Positions 55,875 through 64,000 of a stretch of 64,000 nucleotides of DNA are shown here, piece after piece; within the stretch, counting starts at the first letter, position 1, and each line of letters starts with the position of its first letter. Source of the DNA: Bacteroidales bacterium UBA3844 (lineage in GTDB: Bacteria > Bacteroidota > Bacteroidia > Bacteroidales > Paludibacteraceae); assembly GCA_002392915.1 (NCBI GenBank), contig DGHQ01000033.1, forward strand, positions 1 through 64,000, written 5' to 3'. A model generated the notes under the pieces. It was not told the origin of the DNA, did not search any database, and was given only the letters and a program-made list of their open reading frames with translations. The translations under genes were made by a program, and so were the position numbers.

Positions 55875-56552
55875 TTATCGTCTCAATATAAATTCGGCAA
55901 TAGCGAGATCCATAGGAGTAGTGATTTTTATATTCTCACGACAGCCTTCGACAAGTGATATCTTATGCCCACTATATTCCACCACGCTTGCATCGTCTGT
56001 GAATGTTTCGATGAATCCTGCTCCGTATGCTTTTTTCAATAATTGCAGATCAAACACTTGTGGAGTCTGGACGAGCTTCACCATTCTGCGGTCGATCTGT
56101 GAGTTTTCTCCATTTTGAGACAGTATGCGTACAGAGTCGACGGAATCCACAACAGGCACGACAGCTTTGTCTTTTTCCGCTGCGTCATAAAGGCGGTTGA
56201 TCATCTCTGCGGATGCGAAAGGACGGACTCCGTCGTGAACGCCGACGAGAGCATCACCGTCTGCTTTGATTGTATTCAATCCGTTGAGCACGGAATGGAA
56301 TCGCGTCTTTCCTCCTTCGACGATAGTGATATCATGGGTGTCGAAGCCATTCTCCTTACAGCATTTTTCCCAATAGTCGAAATGAGTGGCTGGCAGACAG
56401 ACGACTATTTTTATCCCGTCTACTGCATTCCTGAAAGCATCTATTGTGCGCAAAAGAATTGGCTTGCCGGCAATCGGCAGAAACTGTTTAGGTATTTCCG
56501 TACCCATTCTTAATCCTGAACCTCCGGCCACAATTATCACAAATCTGTCCAT
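55875..56552 (-). CDS. ispD: 2-C-methyl-D-erythritol 4-phosphate cytidylyltransferase
   Basis: Start MDRFVIIVAGGSGLRMGTEI (ATG 56552) is chosen over a start 21 bp upstream. The 225-residue protein has the nucleotidyltransferase loop AGGSGLRMGTEIPKQFL (Gly-rich, with Arg and Lys), VHDGVRPFASAEMINR, and a C-terminal TFTDDASVVEYSGHKISLVE. It makes CDP-ME in the MEP isoprenoid path. It shares a short divergent region with metA. Confidence 0.95.
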   Translation of the reverse strand: MDRFVIIVAGGSGLRMGTEIPKQFLPIAGKPILLRTIDAFRNAVDGIKIVVCLPATHFDYWEKCCKENGFDTHDITIVEGGKTRFHSVLNGLNTIKADGDALVGVHDGVRPFASAEMINRLYDAAEKDKAVVPVVDSVDSVRILSQNGENSQIDRRMVKLVQTPQVFDLQLLKKAYGAGFIETFTDDASVVEYSGHKISLVEGCRENIKITTPMDLAIAEFILRR

Positions 56553-56564
56553 ACTACTAATAAA

Positions 56565-56598
56565 TTTGTTCAAAAATATTAAAAAATGCTTATCTTTG
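56565..56598 (+). promoter_or_regulatory. Promoter of metA
   Basis: TTTG (56565-56568), a spacer of 22 bp, then TATCTTTG (56591-56598). The spacer is slightly long. The leader is about 35 nt and holds the ribosome site, too short for a SAM riboswitch. Confidence 0.5.
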
Positions 56599-56623
56599 CA
56601 AAGAAATTGAGAAGAGAACTAAA

Positions 56624-56632
56624 GAAGGAGGT
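56624..56632 (+). promoter_or_regulatory. Strong Shine-Dalgarno site before metA
   Basis: GAAGGAGGT lies 4-5 bp upstream of the metA ATG. Most genes of this window lack such a site, so metA stands out; this supports the chosen start. Confidence 0.65.
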
Positions 56633-56635
56633 ATT

Positions 56636-57553
56636 ATGCCGTTAAACATACCGAAGAATTTGCCGGCGGTTGATGAACTGAAGAAAGAGAACATTTTTGT
56701 TAAAGATTCTATTGAAGCCGCCAATCAAGACATCCGACCATTAAAGATAGTGATTCTTAATCTTATGCCAATCAAGATTACGACTGAGACAGATTTGATC
56801 CGTCTTTTGTCTAACTCTCCATTGCAGATTGAAATTGAGTTCATGCAGATTTCGAGTCACACTTCAAAGCATACTCCTATCGAACATATGATGGCATTCT
56901 ATAAGAGTTTTGAGGTCTTGAAGAAAAACAAATACGACGGTATGATCATTACTGGAGCACCTCTTGAATTTATGGATTATGAAGAGGTGTCGTATTGGAA
57001 TGAGCTCACAGAGATTTTTGATTGGGCGCGTACACACGTCACATCCACACTTTACGTTTGTTGGGGAGCTTTTGCTGCACTCTACCATTTTTATGGCATC
57101 AACAAAGTGATGAAGGACTCAAAGATCTTTGGCGTGTTTGAGCATAAGATTCTTGAACCGTTGAATCCTATTTTCCGTGGATTCGACGACACTTTCTTTG
57201 TGCCTCACAGCCGTCACTGTACATTGGACAGAAAAGACGTCGAGGCGGTGCCAGATTTGAAGATACTTGCCGAGGGTGACGTGCCTGGCCCTTACATGAT
57301 GATGGCAAACAATGGCAGAGAATTTTTCTTGACGGGTCATCCAGAGTATGCACCGTACACCCTTGATGGCGAATATCGTCGTGATCTGGCGAAGGGTTTG
57401 CCGATCGAACCTCCAGTCAACTACTATAAGGATAATGATCCAGAGAAGGGTCCTCATGTGAGGTGGAGAAGCTATGCGAATCTTTTCTACACCAACTGGT
57501 TGAATTATTTCGTATATCAGATAACACCATACGATATCAATCTGGTGAAGTGA
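56636..57553 (+). CDS. metA: Homoserine O-acyltransferase (MetA family)
   Basis: The 305-residue protein starts MPLNIPKNLPAVDELKKENI and contains ILNLMPIKITTETDLIRLLS, the catalytic Cys motif YVCWGAFAALYHFYG (Cys near 142), FVPHSRHC, and FLTGHPEYAPYTLDGEYRRD with His-Glu of the triad. MetA enzymes acylate homoserine for methionine; whether acetyl- or succinyl-CoA is used cannot be told here. It is transcribed from its own promoter, with a strong ribosome site and a terminator after it. Confidence 0.95.
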   Translation: MPLNIPKNLPAVDELKKENIFVKDSIEAANQDIRPLKIVILNLMPIKITTETDLIRLLSNSPLQIEIEFMQISSHTSKHTPIEHMMAFYKSFEVLKKNKYDGMIITGAPLEFMDYEEVSYWNELTEIFDWARTHVTSTLYVCWGAFAALYHFYGINKVMKDSKIFGVFEHKILEPLNPIFRGFDDTFFVPHSRHCTLDRKDVEAVPDLKILAEGDVPGPYMMMANNGREFFLTGHPEYAPYTLDGEYRRDLAKGLPIEPPVNYYKDNDPEKGPHVRWRSYANLFYTNWLNYFVYQITPYDINLVK

Positions 57554-57590
57554 TTCTGTAATACGTCGCTTTGGATGATATAAATATGAG

Positions 57591-57637
57591 ATAGGTTCCG
57601 TATCTGATTCGATAAGGTATGGAACCTATTGCTTTTT
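57591..57637 (+). terminator. Terminator of metA
   Basis: ATAGGTTCC (57591-57599) pairs with GGAACCTAT around TATCTGATTCGATAAGGTAT, which has inner pairing TATC/GATA. TGCTTTTTC follows. Confidence 0.75.
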
Positions 57638-57667
57638 CAACGGAAAGATATGGAGTGGGTCGATAGA

Positions 57668-58225
57668 ATGAAGATGTATAAGAATGTTAGTTTCAATGTG
57701 TTATTCTGTCTGTTAACTATATTTTTTTGCACTTGCTCTTCTTCTTCAAATTCAAACGACAAGAAGAATGAGTTTCAGTGTAATGGAGGGATAGTGAGGT
57801 TGGACCAAGTGAACGACAGTCTGCATTTTTTGAAATTCCTTCGCAATGATTCTGTGGTTTCAGAGTGGAGGTTGAAATATCCCGTCTACCGGTTGGATCA
57901 CGGAGATTTGGATGGCGACGGGAAGGAAGAGATCGCTGTAGGTGTGATAAAGAGCACTCGTTATTTCAAGAATAAGGGAAAACGGCTGTTCGTTTTTCAA
58001 CTTAATTCTTACGACCATATCAGACCGCTGTGGATGGGGTCGAGAGCTGGCAGTGAACTGATTGATTTCCGTATAGAACGAGATTCGTTTCCTGCGCGCG
58101 TCATAACCCAAAATGTATACGATGCACGGGTATATCCGGATTCCATCACCAGTCAGAATTTCAAAGGAATACGTTTCAAACTTGGCATGTTTGGATTGGA
58201 TTTTGAAAATTATGTTACTAAATAA
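57668..58225 (+). CDS. Hypothetical lipoprotein with FG-GAP-like motif
   Basis: Start MKMYKNVSFNVLFCLLTIFF (ATG 57668) gives the lipobox FFCTCSSSS; an ATG at 57629 is inside the terminator tail. About 185 residues. DHGDLDGDGKEEIAVGVIKS is an EF-hand/FG-GAP-like calcium loop of beta-propeller type. I recognise no close family. It is 7 bp before the DUF3160 gene and co-transcribed with it and CapA. Confidence 0.65.
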   Translation: MKMYKNVSFNVLFCLLTIFFCTCSSSSNSNDKKNEFQCNGGIVRLDQVNDSLHFLKFLRNDSVVSEWRLKYPVYRLDHGDLDGDGKEEIAVGVIKSTRYFKNKGKRLFVFQLNSYDHIRPLWMGSRAGSELIDFRIERDSFPARVITQNVYDARVYPDSITSQNFKGIRFKLGMFGLDFENYVTK

Positions 58226-58232
58226 AAAGCCT

Positions 58233-60743
58233 ATGAAAAGAATATTCAAAGCATGCGTTTTTATCGCAAGTGTGATATTAGCGGCTTGCAACGACAAAGC
58301 GGCGGATGTGCCTGGCTCAACAAATAACGCCGATAGTGTTTCGGTCAATGCGGAAGCTCAACAATATGACAGCCTGCTATTAGATTCCATAGACTATAAT
58401 ATGGATCTCGGCAATTTGTCGTATTCAGACCTGCGTCTACTATATCATTATCCATACGCAAAACATGCTTTTTGGTTTAAGGAGTATGAATTGAATGCAA
58501 GATATACTTCTTTGGAATGGTATAAAGATATTATTAATGAGACTTACTATGAAGAAAAATCTTATGATGGTGGAAGTTATTGGGAATTAAAGGCGGATTT
58601 GAGTTCTGATTATTGGAGACGATGGTACAATGATTACGACCGTTTGAAGGAATCGACATCTCTGACTCCAGCAGAAAAGGAGTTTGTCAAGCGAGTTAAG
58701 GCTCGCATGGCTGAGTTGGAGAAGGAGAGGTATACAAATGTGGAAGGATTCAAACTCTACAATGCCGAACATATAGTGAATAAACTAAGCATTATGGACG
58801 ATCCTGAATTGACGACTCTGTTGAAGAAGAATGGTTTTGCGTTACAGAAATCCAACTACATACAGATGTTCCAGCTCTATGAGGAGAACGACTATAATAT
58901 GGTGCCAAGCTACGTCACCACGGATATTATGCTCCAACTTTTCAGCCTCTACAATCGTTACGTGCTTGACGGCATCGAGCAGGAGTCTATAACTCCGGCT
59001 CTAAATAAGATGTGTGAGGGACTTTACAAAAAGTCAAAAGCAATAGCTGATACAATAAAGAATCCTGAACTTAAATTAATAGCTGATTTCTCAACCACAT
59101 ATTATGCGATAGCCCTTTCTTTACTTAATGAAAAGAAATACGAAGTGCCAAACTCATCCAAGGAGTCGTATGAAGCGGAGTTGGGTCTGATTAAGGGGGA
59201 AACGGATGAAAAATCTCCGCTTTTGGAGACAAATGTCAAGTTTGGCTATAGCTTGTTCAAACCTCGTGCCCAATATACGCGAACAGAAAATGCCAAACGA
59301 TATTTCCGCACGATGATGTGGCTACAGACGGCTTACCTTTGCGCTGAAAACAATGGTTTGCAGAAAGCTCTGTTTATGGCGAAAGTGTTTAAGGATAGCG
59401 ACGCTGGTGTGAAAGCGGCAGCAAAACAGGCATTTGAACCACTTGATTATTTGATGGGTGAGCCAAACAATATTCCGATTCTTGAATTGTCTGGCCTGTT
59501 GGACAAACTTGGAATTGCCGACTTTGAACAATTGCTGGATCCAAAGGTGATGGATGAAGCATCTGTAGCCATTGTCGAAGCCAACAAGAGCAAAAGCAGT
59601 ATTCAGCCTAAGATTCAGATCAGCTGTCAGCCAAAAATCAATTTCATGCCGCAACGTTATGTCCCAGATGGCGACATCTTGAATATGATGGCAGACAGTT
59701 TGCCTAATGCTGCACGTGCTTATCCGCGTGGAGTGGATGTGTTTGACGCATTCGGAATAAAGGCTGCTAAAGCGCTCAACGATACTTTTTTCAAAGATAA
59801 TAAAGAGTGGAAGGAGTATCCTATGTACAGAAAGAAGGCGAGTGATAAATTCTCGTCTTTCAACGAATGGAACAAAACCGCCTACAACAAATGGATCCAC
59901 ATGTTGGTCGAGTTGCAGAAACCAGACAAACAATATCCTGGCTACATGCAAACAAGCAGTTGGCAGCTGAAAAACTTGAACAGCGCTCTTGCCTCATGGT
60001 CGGAATTGAAGCACAATACGGTTCTGTATGCGGTGCAGCCAATGTGCGCGGAATGTGGAGATGGTGGAGATGACCATTTGCCTGATCCTGAGCTCGTCGG
60101 TTATGTGGAGCCTAATTTGAGATTCTGGAAAACTTTAAGACAAGCCATAGAGCAAACTTACGAAATGGCAAAACTCGCAGGATATGATGTGAATGATAAT
60201 TTTGAGGCAGGCCGAACCCTGAAAGGTCAGACTGAATCCCTTTTGAAAACTGTTGACTTTCTAATCCGTATCAGTGAGAAGGAGTTGCAAGGCAAACGAC
60301 TTACAAGTGAGGAGTATGAGACAATAAGGACACTCGGCAGTAATGTCGAGTATATGACGTTAGGATTCCTGACAGATCGTAAACAATATCCTGATTGGAC
60401 AGCAGTGGCTGACGTAGACAAAAAGATGCCTGTGGTGGCTGACATCTATACTAGAAACGTATTGTCATGTAAAAAGAGCGGAATCCTCCACACTGCTGTA
60501 GGAAGAGCCAACACTATTTATGTCGTGGTGGAAATAAACGGCTATTACTATCTGACACGTGGAGCGACATTTAGCTACTATGAGTTTGTCCGTCCATTAA
60601 ACTCTCGCCTGACTGACGAGGAATGGCAAAAATTGAATGAGAGCGACCAGTGTCCGAACGTTCCGGATTGGATAACACCGTTCATGATAAACAAGCCGGT
60701 AAAGAAAGATAATGTGGACTATCTCTATTCGTCAGGCTGCTAA
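58233..60743 (+). CDS. DUF3160 family lipoprotein
   Basis: Start MKRIFKACVFIASVILAACN (ATG 58233) gives a lipobox (LAAC). The frame upstream of it overlaps the previous gene. The product has about 836 residues. The conserved DUF3160 parts are visible: YVTTDIMLQLFSLYNRYVLD, KFGYSLFKPRAQYTRTENAK, FRTMMWLQTAYL, and FMPQRYVPDGDILNMMADSL with PMCAECGDGGDDH. The family is found in bacterial surface or periplasmic proteins of unknown function. It ends overlapping the CapA gene by 32 bp, so translation is coupled. No enzyme motif is recognised. Confidence 0.85.
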   Translation: MKRIFKACVFIASVILAACNDKAADVPGSTNNADSVSVNAEAQQYDSLLLDSIDYNMDLGNLSYSDLRLLYHYPYAKHAFWFKEYELNARYTSLEWYKDIINETYYEEKSYDGGSYWELKADLSSDYWRRWYNDYDRLKESTSLTPAEKEFVKRVKARMAELEKERYTNVEGFKLYNAEHIVNKLSIMDDPELTTLLKKNGFALQKSNYIQMFQLYEENDYNMVPSYVTTDIMLQLFSLYNRYVLDGIEQESITPALNKMCEGLYKKSKAIADTIKNPELKLIADFSTTYYAIALSLLNEKKYEVPNSSKESYEAELGLIKGETDEKSPLLETNVKFGYSLFKPRAQYTRTENAKRYFRTMMWLQTAYLCAENNGLQKALFMAKVFKDSDAGVKAAAKQAFEPLDYLMGEPNNIPILELSGLLDKLGIADFEQLLDPKVMDEASVAIVEANKSKSSIQPKIQISCQPKINFMPQRYVPDGDILNMMADSLPNAARAYPRGVDVFDAFGIKAAKALNDTFFKDNKEWKEYPMYRKKASDKFSSFNEWNKTAYNKWIHMLVELQKPDKQYPGYMQTSSWQLKNLNSALASWSELKHNTVLYAVQPMCAECGDGGDDHLPDPELVGYVEPNLRFWKTLRQAIEQTYEMAKLAGYDVNDNFEAGRTLKGQTESLLKTVDFLIRISEKELQGKRLTSEEYETIRTLGSNVEYMTLGFLTDRKQYPDWTAVADVDKKMPVVADIYTRNVLSCKKSGILHTAVGRANTIYVVVEINGYYYLTRGATFSYYEFVRPLNSRLTDEEWQKLNESDQCPNVPDWITPFMINKPVKKDNVDYLYSSGC

Positions 60744-61671
60744 ATTCATCATCTTTGTTTTAGCCGTAATAGCAAATAGCTGTTCCTCTGGAGACGTGAA
60801 TTATCGCGTCTCCACAAACAAAGATGAACTAAGCATTGTGTTTACGGGAGATGTTTTGCTCGACCGTGGTGTGAGGAAACAGATAGAGCGTAAAGGAATC
60901 GACTATATCTTTTCGGCTGTAAAAGATTCGTTTCTGGCGGCTGATGCGACGGTGATAAATCTTGAATGTCCGCTTACCGACGTCTACACACCGGTGATGA
61001 AAAAATATATTTTCAAGGCTGATGAGAAATGGGCAGCGTCGCTAAAACAATATGGCGTCACTCATGCCGCAATGGCCAACAACCATACTTACGACCAAGG
61101 AAGCACAGGTTTGCTGAATACAGTCAGGGCTTTAAAAGACAATGATATCATACCTATGGGTTTTGGCTTTACGGATGAAGAGCGACTCAAACCTGTTGAA
61201 TTGGAAAAGAACGGAATAAAAGTGGCTCTGTTCAACAGCGTTTTTCTCCGACTTGAAAACTGGATCCAGACTGACGGGGAACCGGGAATTTGTATGGTGA
61301 AGGGAAATGAGTTGGCTGCCCGGATTTCATCTTATAAGCAAAAACATCCGGATACAAAAATAATTGCGGTTGTGCATTGGGGCGTGGAGTTTATGCCGTA
61401 CCCTTCGCATCAGCAACAGATGGATGCTATGCTATTGGCAAGTGCCGGCACGGATGTGATTGTAGGGCATCATCCGCATATAGTGCAGCCTGTAAAAAAT
61501 GTCATGGATTGTACTGTGATTTATAGTCTTGGTAATTTTGTCTTTGATCAAAGTAGGGAGGATGGCAACAAGGCAAAGATGGCTAAAGTGACATTCCGAA
61601 AAAATGAGACTGAGGTCATCCTGTACGACATAGATATTGTGAAATGCAGACCAGAGGTTAGTAGAAAGTGA
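60712..61671 (+). CDS. CapA family (PgsA-like) metallophosphatase-fold lipoprotein
   Basis: The 319-residue protein overlaps the DUF3160 stop by 32 bp. A lipobox (VIANSCSSG) follows a hydrophobic segment. The CapA fold motifs are FTGDVLLDRG (metal-binding Asp), INLECPLTD, AAMANNHTYDQGSTG, VVHWGVEFMPYPS and VGHHPHIVQPV. CapA proteins help make or anchor poly-gamma-glutamate in capsules; here no pgsBC is nearby, so another envelope role is likely. Its three-gene cluster is lipoprotein, DUF3160, CapA. Confidence 0.88.
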   Translation: MWTISIRQAAKFIIFVLAVIANSCSSGDVNYRVSTNKDELSIVFTGDVLLDRGVRKQIERKGIDYIFSAVKDSFLAADATVINLECPLTDVYTPVMKKYIFKADEKWAASLKQYGVTHAAMANNHTYDQGSTGLLNTVRALKDNDIIPMGFGFTDEERLKPVELEKNGIKVALFNSVFLRLENWIQTDGEPGICMVKGNELAARISSYKQKHPDTKIIAVVHWGVEFMPYPSHQQQMDAMLLASAGTDVIVGHHPHIVQPVKNVMDCTVIYSLGNFVFDQSREDGNKAKMAKVTFRKNETEVILYDIDIVKCRPEVSRK

Positions 61672-61698
61672 AATAATAAGTAATAATTGTTTGATATA

Positions 61699-61730
61699 TT
61701 GAAAAATGCTGTAAAAAGTTTGTAATTTTG
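61699..61730 (+). promoter_or_regulatory. Promoter of sufS-sufE
   Basis: TTGA (61699-61702, one mismatch to TTTG), 20 bp, TAATTTTG (61723-61730). The leader to the ATG at 61763 is about 25-30 nt. Confidence 0.5.
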
Positions 61731-61762
61731 CACTCCAAAAACGAACAGCCCGTAAAACGAAA

Positions 61763-62998
61763 ATGCAAATGTTAGATATAGAGTCGATTCGCAAGGATTT
61801 TCCGATTTTAGGCCAGAAAGTCTACGGAAAACCGTTAATATATTTTGACAATGCGGCCACTACACAGAAGCCGCAGATAGTGTTGGATACTATTGTCGGA
61901 AATTATTCCACACAAAATGCCAACATCCATCGTGGTGTTCATTTTTTGAGTCAGACGGCTACAATGGCTCATGAGGAGGCTCGAGCAACTGTGCAGAAAT
62001 TCATCGGGGCTGAAAAGTCGTGTGAGATAATCTTCACTCGTGGCACAACTGAGGCAATCAACCTTGTGGCTGATTCTTTTGTAAGAAGCCAGTGTGTGGA
62101 CGGTGATGAAATCATCGTGTCGGAGATGGAACATCATTCCAACATTGTGCCTTGGCAACTTCAGCAACAGAGAAAAGATATCAAGATAAAGGTGATTCCG
62201 TTTGATGAACGCGGACATCTTCAGGTGGAAAAATTGGAGGAGATGATTACATCGCGCACCAAGCTGGTGTCTGTCACTCACGTCTCCAATACACTTGGCA
62301 CAGTCAATCCTGTGGAAGAAATCGTGCGAATAGCACACGCTCATAATGTGCCTGTCCTTGTTGACGGTGCACAATCCACTCCGCATATAAAGGTGGATGT
62401 GAAGAAACTTGATGTTGACTTCTTTGTCTTCTCAGGACACAAGGTTTACGGTCCGACGGGCATAGGTGTGCTTTATGGCAAAGAGGCATGGCTCGACAAA
62501 CTGCCTCCATATCAGGGTGGTGGTGAGATGATTAAGAATGTAAGTTTTGCTGGCACCACATTCAATGAACTTCCATTTAAGTTTGAGGCTGGCACCCCCG
62601 ACTATATCGGGTCAACAGCATTGTCAGCCGCACTCAACTACGTCTCTGCGATTGGAATTGAGAAGATCCACGCATACGAGGAGTCATTGCGTCTTTATGC
62701 GGAAGAGAAGATGAAGGAGATCGAAGGAATGCGATTCATTGGAGAGAATGACCAGAAGAGCGGATTGGTTTCATTTTTGGTTGGCAATATTCATCCATAC
62801 GACGTCGGCACACTATTGGACAAGTTGGGAATTGCTGTCAGAACAGGACATCATTGCGCGGAGCCGGTGATGCATCATTTTGGAATAGAAGGTACGGTGC
62901 GTGCATCGTTTGCCGTCTACAATACAAAAGAGGAGATTGATGTCTTCGTCGCAGGATTGGCAAGAGTGGCATCAATGTTTAACAGAAAGAAGCATTAA
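61763..62998 (+). CDS. sufS: Cysteine desulfurase SufS
   Basis: The 411-residue protein (start MQMLDIESIRKDFPILGQKV; the Met at 61769 is also possible) has the class V PLP fold: FTRGTTEAINLVADSFV, VLVDGAQSTPHIKVDV (PLP contact), FFVFSGHKVYGPTGIGVLYG with PLP lysine and the catalytic Cys in RTGHHCAEPVMHHF. It takes sulfur from cysteine for Fe-S cluster assembly. It is 8 bp before sufE. The sufBCD genes are not in the window. Confidence 0.96.
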   Translation: MQMLDIESIRKDFPILGQKVYGKPLIYFDNAATTQKPQIVLDTIVGNYSTQNANIHRGVHFLSQTATMAHEEARATVQKFIGAEKSCEIIFTRGTTEAINLVADSFVRSQCVDGDEIIVSEMEHHSNIVPWQLQQQRKDIKIKVIPFDERGHLQVEKLEEMITSRTKLVSVTHVSNTLGTVNPVEEIVRIAHAHNVPVLVDGAQSTPHIKVDVKKLDVDFFVFSGHKVYGPTGIGVLYGKEAWLDKLPPYQGGGEMIKNVSFAGTTFNELPFKFEAGTPDYIGSTALSAALNYVSAIGIEKIHAYEESLRLYAEEKMKEIEGMRFIGENDQKSGLVSFLVGNIHPYDVGTLLDKLGIAVRTGHHCAEPVMHHFGIEGTVRASFAVYNTKEEIDVFVAGLARVASMFNRKKH

Positions 62999-63006
62999 TT
63001 ACAGAT

Positions 63007-63435
63007 ATGAGTTTGATTGACGAAAGAGAAGAGGAGATCATAGAGGAATTCTCATTCTCAGATGATTGGTTGGATATTTACCAGTTGATTATAGACAAGG
63101 GTAACGACGGTGCCGGAATTGACGCCCGTTACAAAGACGACAGCCATTTGATAGAAGGATGTCAGAGTAAAGTGTGGGTGAATGCGGAGTTGGTAGATGG
63201 TAAGGTATATTATCAGGGAGAGAGCAACACTGAGATCGTCAACGGAATAGTCTCAATCCTTGTTTATATTTTGTCTGGCAATGAGCCTCAGGATATTCTT
63301 GATGCAAAACTTACTTTCATCGACAAAATCGGTTTGCAGGAGCATCTTACGCCGACTCGTTCCAACGGTATGTTGGCGATGATCAAGCAGATGAGGCTGT
63401 ATGCGATGGCATTTGCAGCGCAGCAACAAAAATAA
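63007..63435 (+). CDS. sufE: SufE sulfur acceptor
   Basis: The 142-residue protein contains HLIEGCQSKVWVNAELVDGK, where the Cys receives persulfide from SufS, and LTPTRSNGMLAMIKQMRLYA at the C-terminus (the SufE R-x-x-x motif). It is the second gene of sufS-sufE, 8 bp after sufS. Length is normal. Confidence 0.95.
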   Translation: MSLIDEREEEIIEEFSFSDDWLDIYQLIIDKGNDGAGIDARYKDDSHLIEGCQSKVWVNAELVDGKVYYQGESNTEIVNGIVSILVYILSGNEPQDILDAKLTFIDKIGLQEHLTPTRSNGMLAMIKQMRLYAMAFAAQQQK

Positions 63436-63441
63436 TGTATT

Positions 63442-63759
63442 ATGTATGAAGTGTTAAAAAATGCACTTTGTCCGCTCTTTTTGATTCACGCGGCTGTGCT
63501 GTTGGTGTTGGGGATAAAAGCGGCGTTTGTCACACATGGGTTCAACCGCATCGACCTGCTTGTCTATCTGATATGTGTCACGATAGCAGGAGCATGGTTT
63601 GCCGCCGATTTAGGAGGAGACGCGATTGCGGTCAATTCCGTCTTCAACCTTATATTTTCAGCATGCATGCTCTATTATTTGGGTGCGGACTTGAAATGGA
63701 CCACAATCTTGAGCATTCCATTTTGTCTGTTGACGGTGGGGTTGGCGATGGTGATATAA
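63442..63759 (+). CDS. Small integral membrane protein
   Basis: The 105-residue protein has three or four hydrophobic segments (LFLIHAAVLLVLGIKAAFV, LLVYLICVTIAGAWFA, VNSVFNLIFSACMLYY, ILSIPFCLLTVGLAMVI). No family is recognised. It begins 6 bp after sufE, so it is in the same transcript. A link to Fe-S assembly is only by position. Confidence 0.6.
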   Translation: MYEVLKNALCPLFLIHAAVLLVLGIKAAFVTHGFNRIDLLVYLICVTIAGAWFAADLGGDAIAVNSVFNLIFSACMLYYLGADLKWTTILSIPFCLLTVGLAMVI

Positions 63760-63844
63760 AAACATAGAGGTTTACTAAGGGAGTAACATCTCAATCACCG
63801 TACTATCGCAATTCATTAGAGAAAACGAAAAAAGATTTAGGTAA

Positions 63845-63880
63845 ACAAAATAAAGGCGAGTCGATTGACCCGCCTTTGTC
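63845..63880 (-). terminator. Terminator of the outer-membrane protein gene
   Basis: AAAGGCG-A-GTC, loop GATT, GAC-C-CGCCTTT makes a 10-bp stem with a mismatch. On the minus strand it is followed by a T-rich tract. It lies just past the stop at 63901. Confidence 0.7.
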
Positions 63881-63900
63881 ATTGTATGTTAGGGTTCAAA

Positions 63901-64000
63901 TTAGAACTTGAATCCTAGGAAGATACGCAAATTGTCGAATTTTGTTTTTGTTTCAGCGATTGTGTTAACAGCATTGTTTAAAGAGTCCTCCTCTTCGTCG
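63901..64000 (-). CDS. Outer-membrane beta-barrel protein, C-terminal end only
   Basis: The last 32 residues of a gene entering from the right edge: DEEEDSLNNAVNTIAETKTK then FDNLRIFLGFKF. The terminal aromatic Phe after alternating residues fits an outer-membrane barrel's last strand. The rest lies outside the window. Confidence 0.5.
   Translation of the reverse strand, partial: DEEEDSLNNAVNTIAETKTKFDNLRIFLGFKF

Noticed and set aside
56565..56640. SAM riboswitch before metA
   Set aside because: The leader is only about 35 nt, too short for any SAM aptamer.

Overview
The window looks like a chromosomal segment of a Bacteroidales bacterium, probably Prevotellaceae-like, though genus cannot be fixed from sequence alone. 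The signs are promoter-like boxes of the Bacteroidetes type (TTTG, then TAnnTTTG), almost no Shine-Dalgarno sequences, two large secreted proteins with type IX secretion (T9SS) C-terminal sorting domains, a type B ribosomal protein L31, a C10 (streptopain-like) cysteine protease lipoprotein, a TonB-dependent receptor, and an argR-GNAT-argG operon. The sequence is moderately AT-rich, and some islands are clearly richer in AT.

Layout. Positions 1-5,100 hold a housekeeping block (yjbR-like, mnmE, fmt, nadK, rpmE2) and a periplasmic cyclophilin. Positions 5,100-17,600 hold a P-loop kinase, a T9SS-exported CotH-like protein, a DUF3781 protein, a long-chain acyl-CoA synthetase, a frameshifted gene, two tandem tRNA-Arg(ACG) genes, a FemAB-like transferase, a T9SS-exported GH9 cellulase and rpiB. 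Positions 17,600-23,200 hold tex between two AAA/DUF4143-type ATPases. Positions 23,200-30,200 hold a TonB receptor, an Aat-like aminoacyl-transferase and a type II restriction-modification island with two small followers. Positions 30,300-40,000 hold argR-GNAT-argG, queC-queF, a lipoprotein/membrane protein pair and a three-gene biotin-dependent acyl-CoA carboxylase operon. Positions 40,400-47,400 hold a duplicated OmpA-family gene (one copy broken), a lipoprotein plus C10 protease pair, fabG and proC-proB. Positions 47,400-51,900 are an accessory island: repeats, a structured RNA candidate, a two-GTPase operon and a third AAA/DUF4143-type ATPase. The rest holds a DbpA-like helicase, recG, ispD, metA, a three-gene envelope cluster (FG-GAP-like lipoprotein, DUF3160, CapA), sufS-sufE and the end of an outer-membrane protein gene.

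The most unusual signal is shared by three unlinked genes of one ATPase class. Each is preceded, immediately upstream of its start, by its own tandem array of regularly spaced elements: about 52 bp with 33/19-bp sub-spacing before the gene at 17,688; 33 bp before the gene at 21,756; 41 bp before the gene at 50,627. The three array sequences are unrelated to one another, and two of them are made of clear dyads. This suggests a family of P-loop/nuclease-fold proteins, each paired with a private iterated DNA site, used either for autoregulation or as a substrate. A second candidate system is the structured RNA at 47,878-48,049 just upstream of two GTPase genes that overlap by one base.

All calls come from reading the sequence. 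No database search was run.
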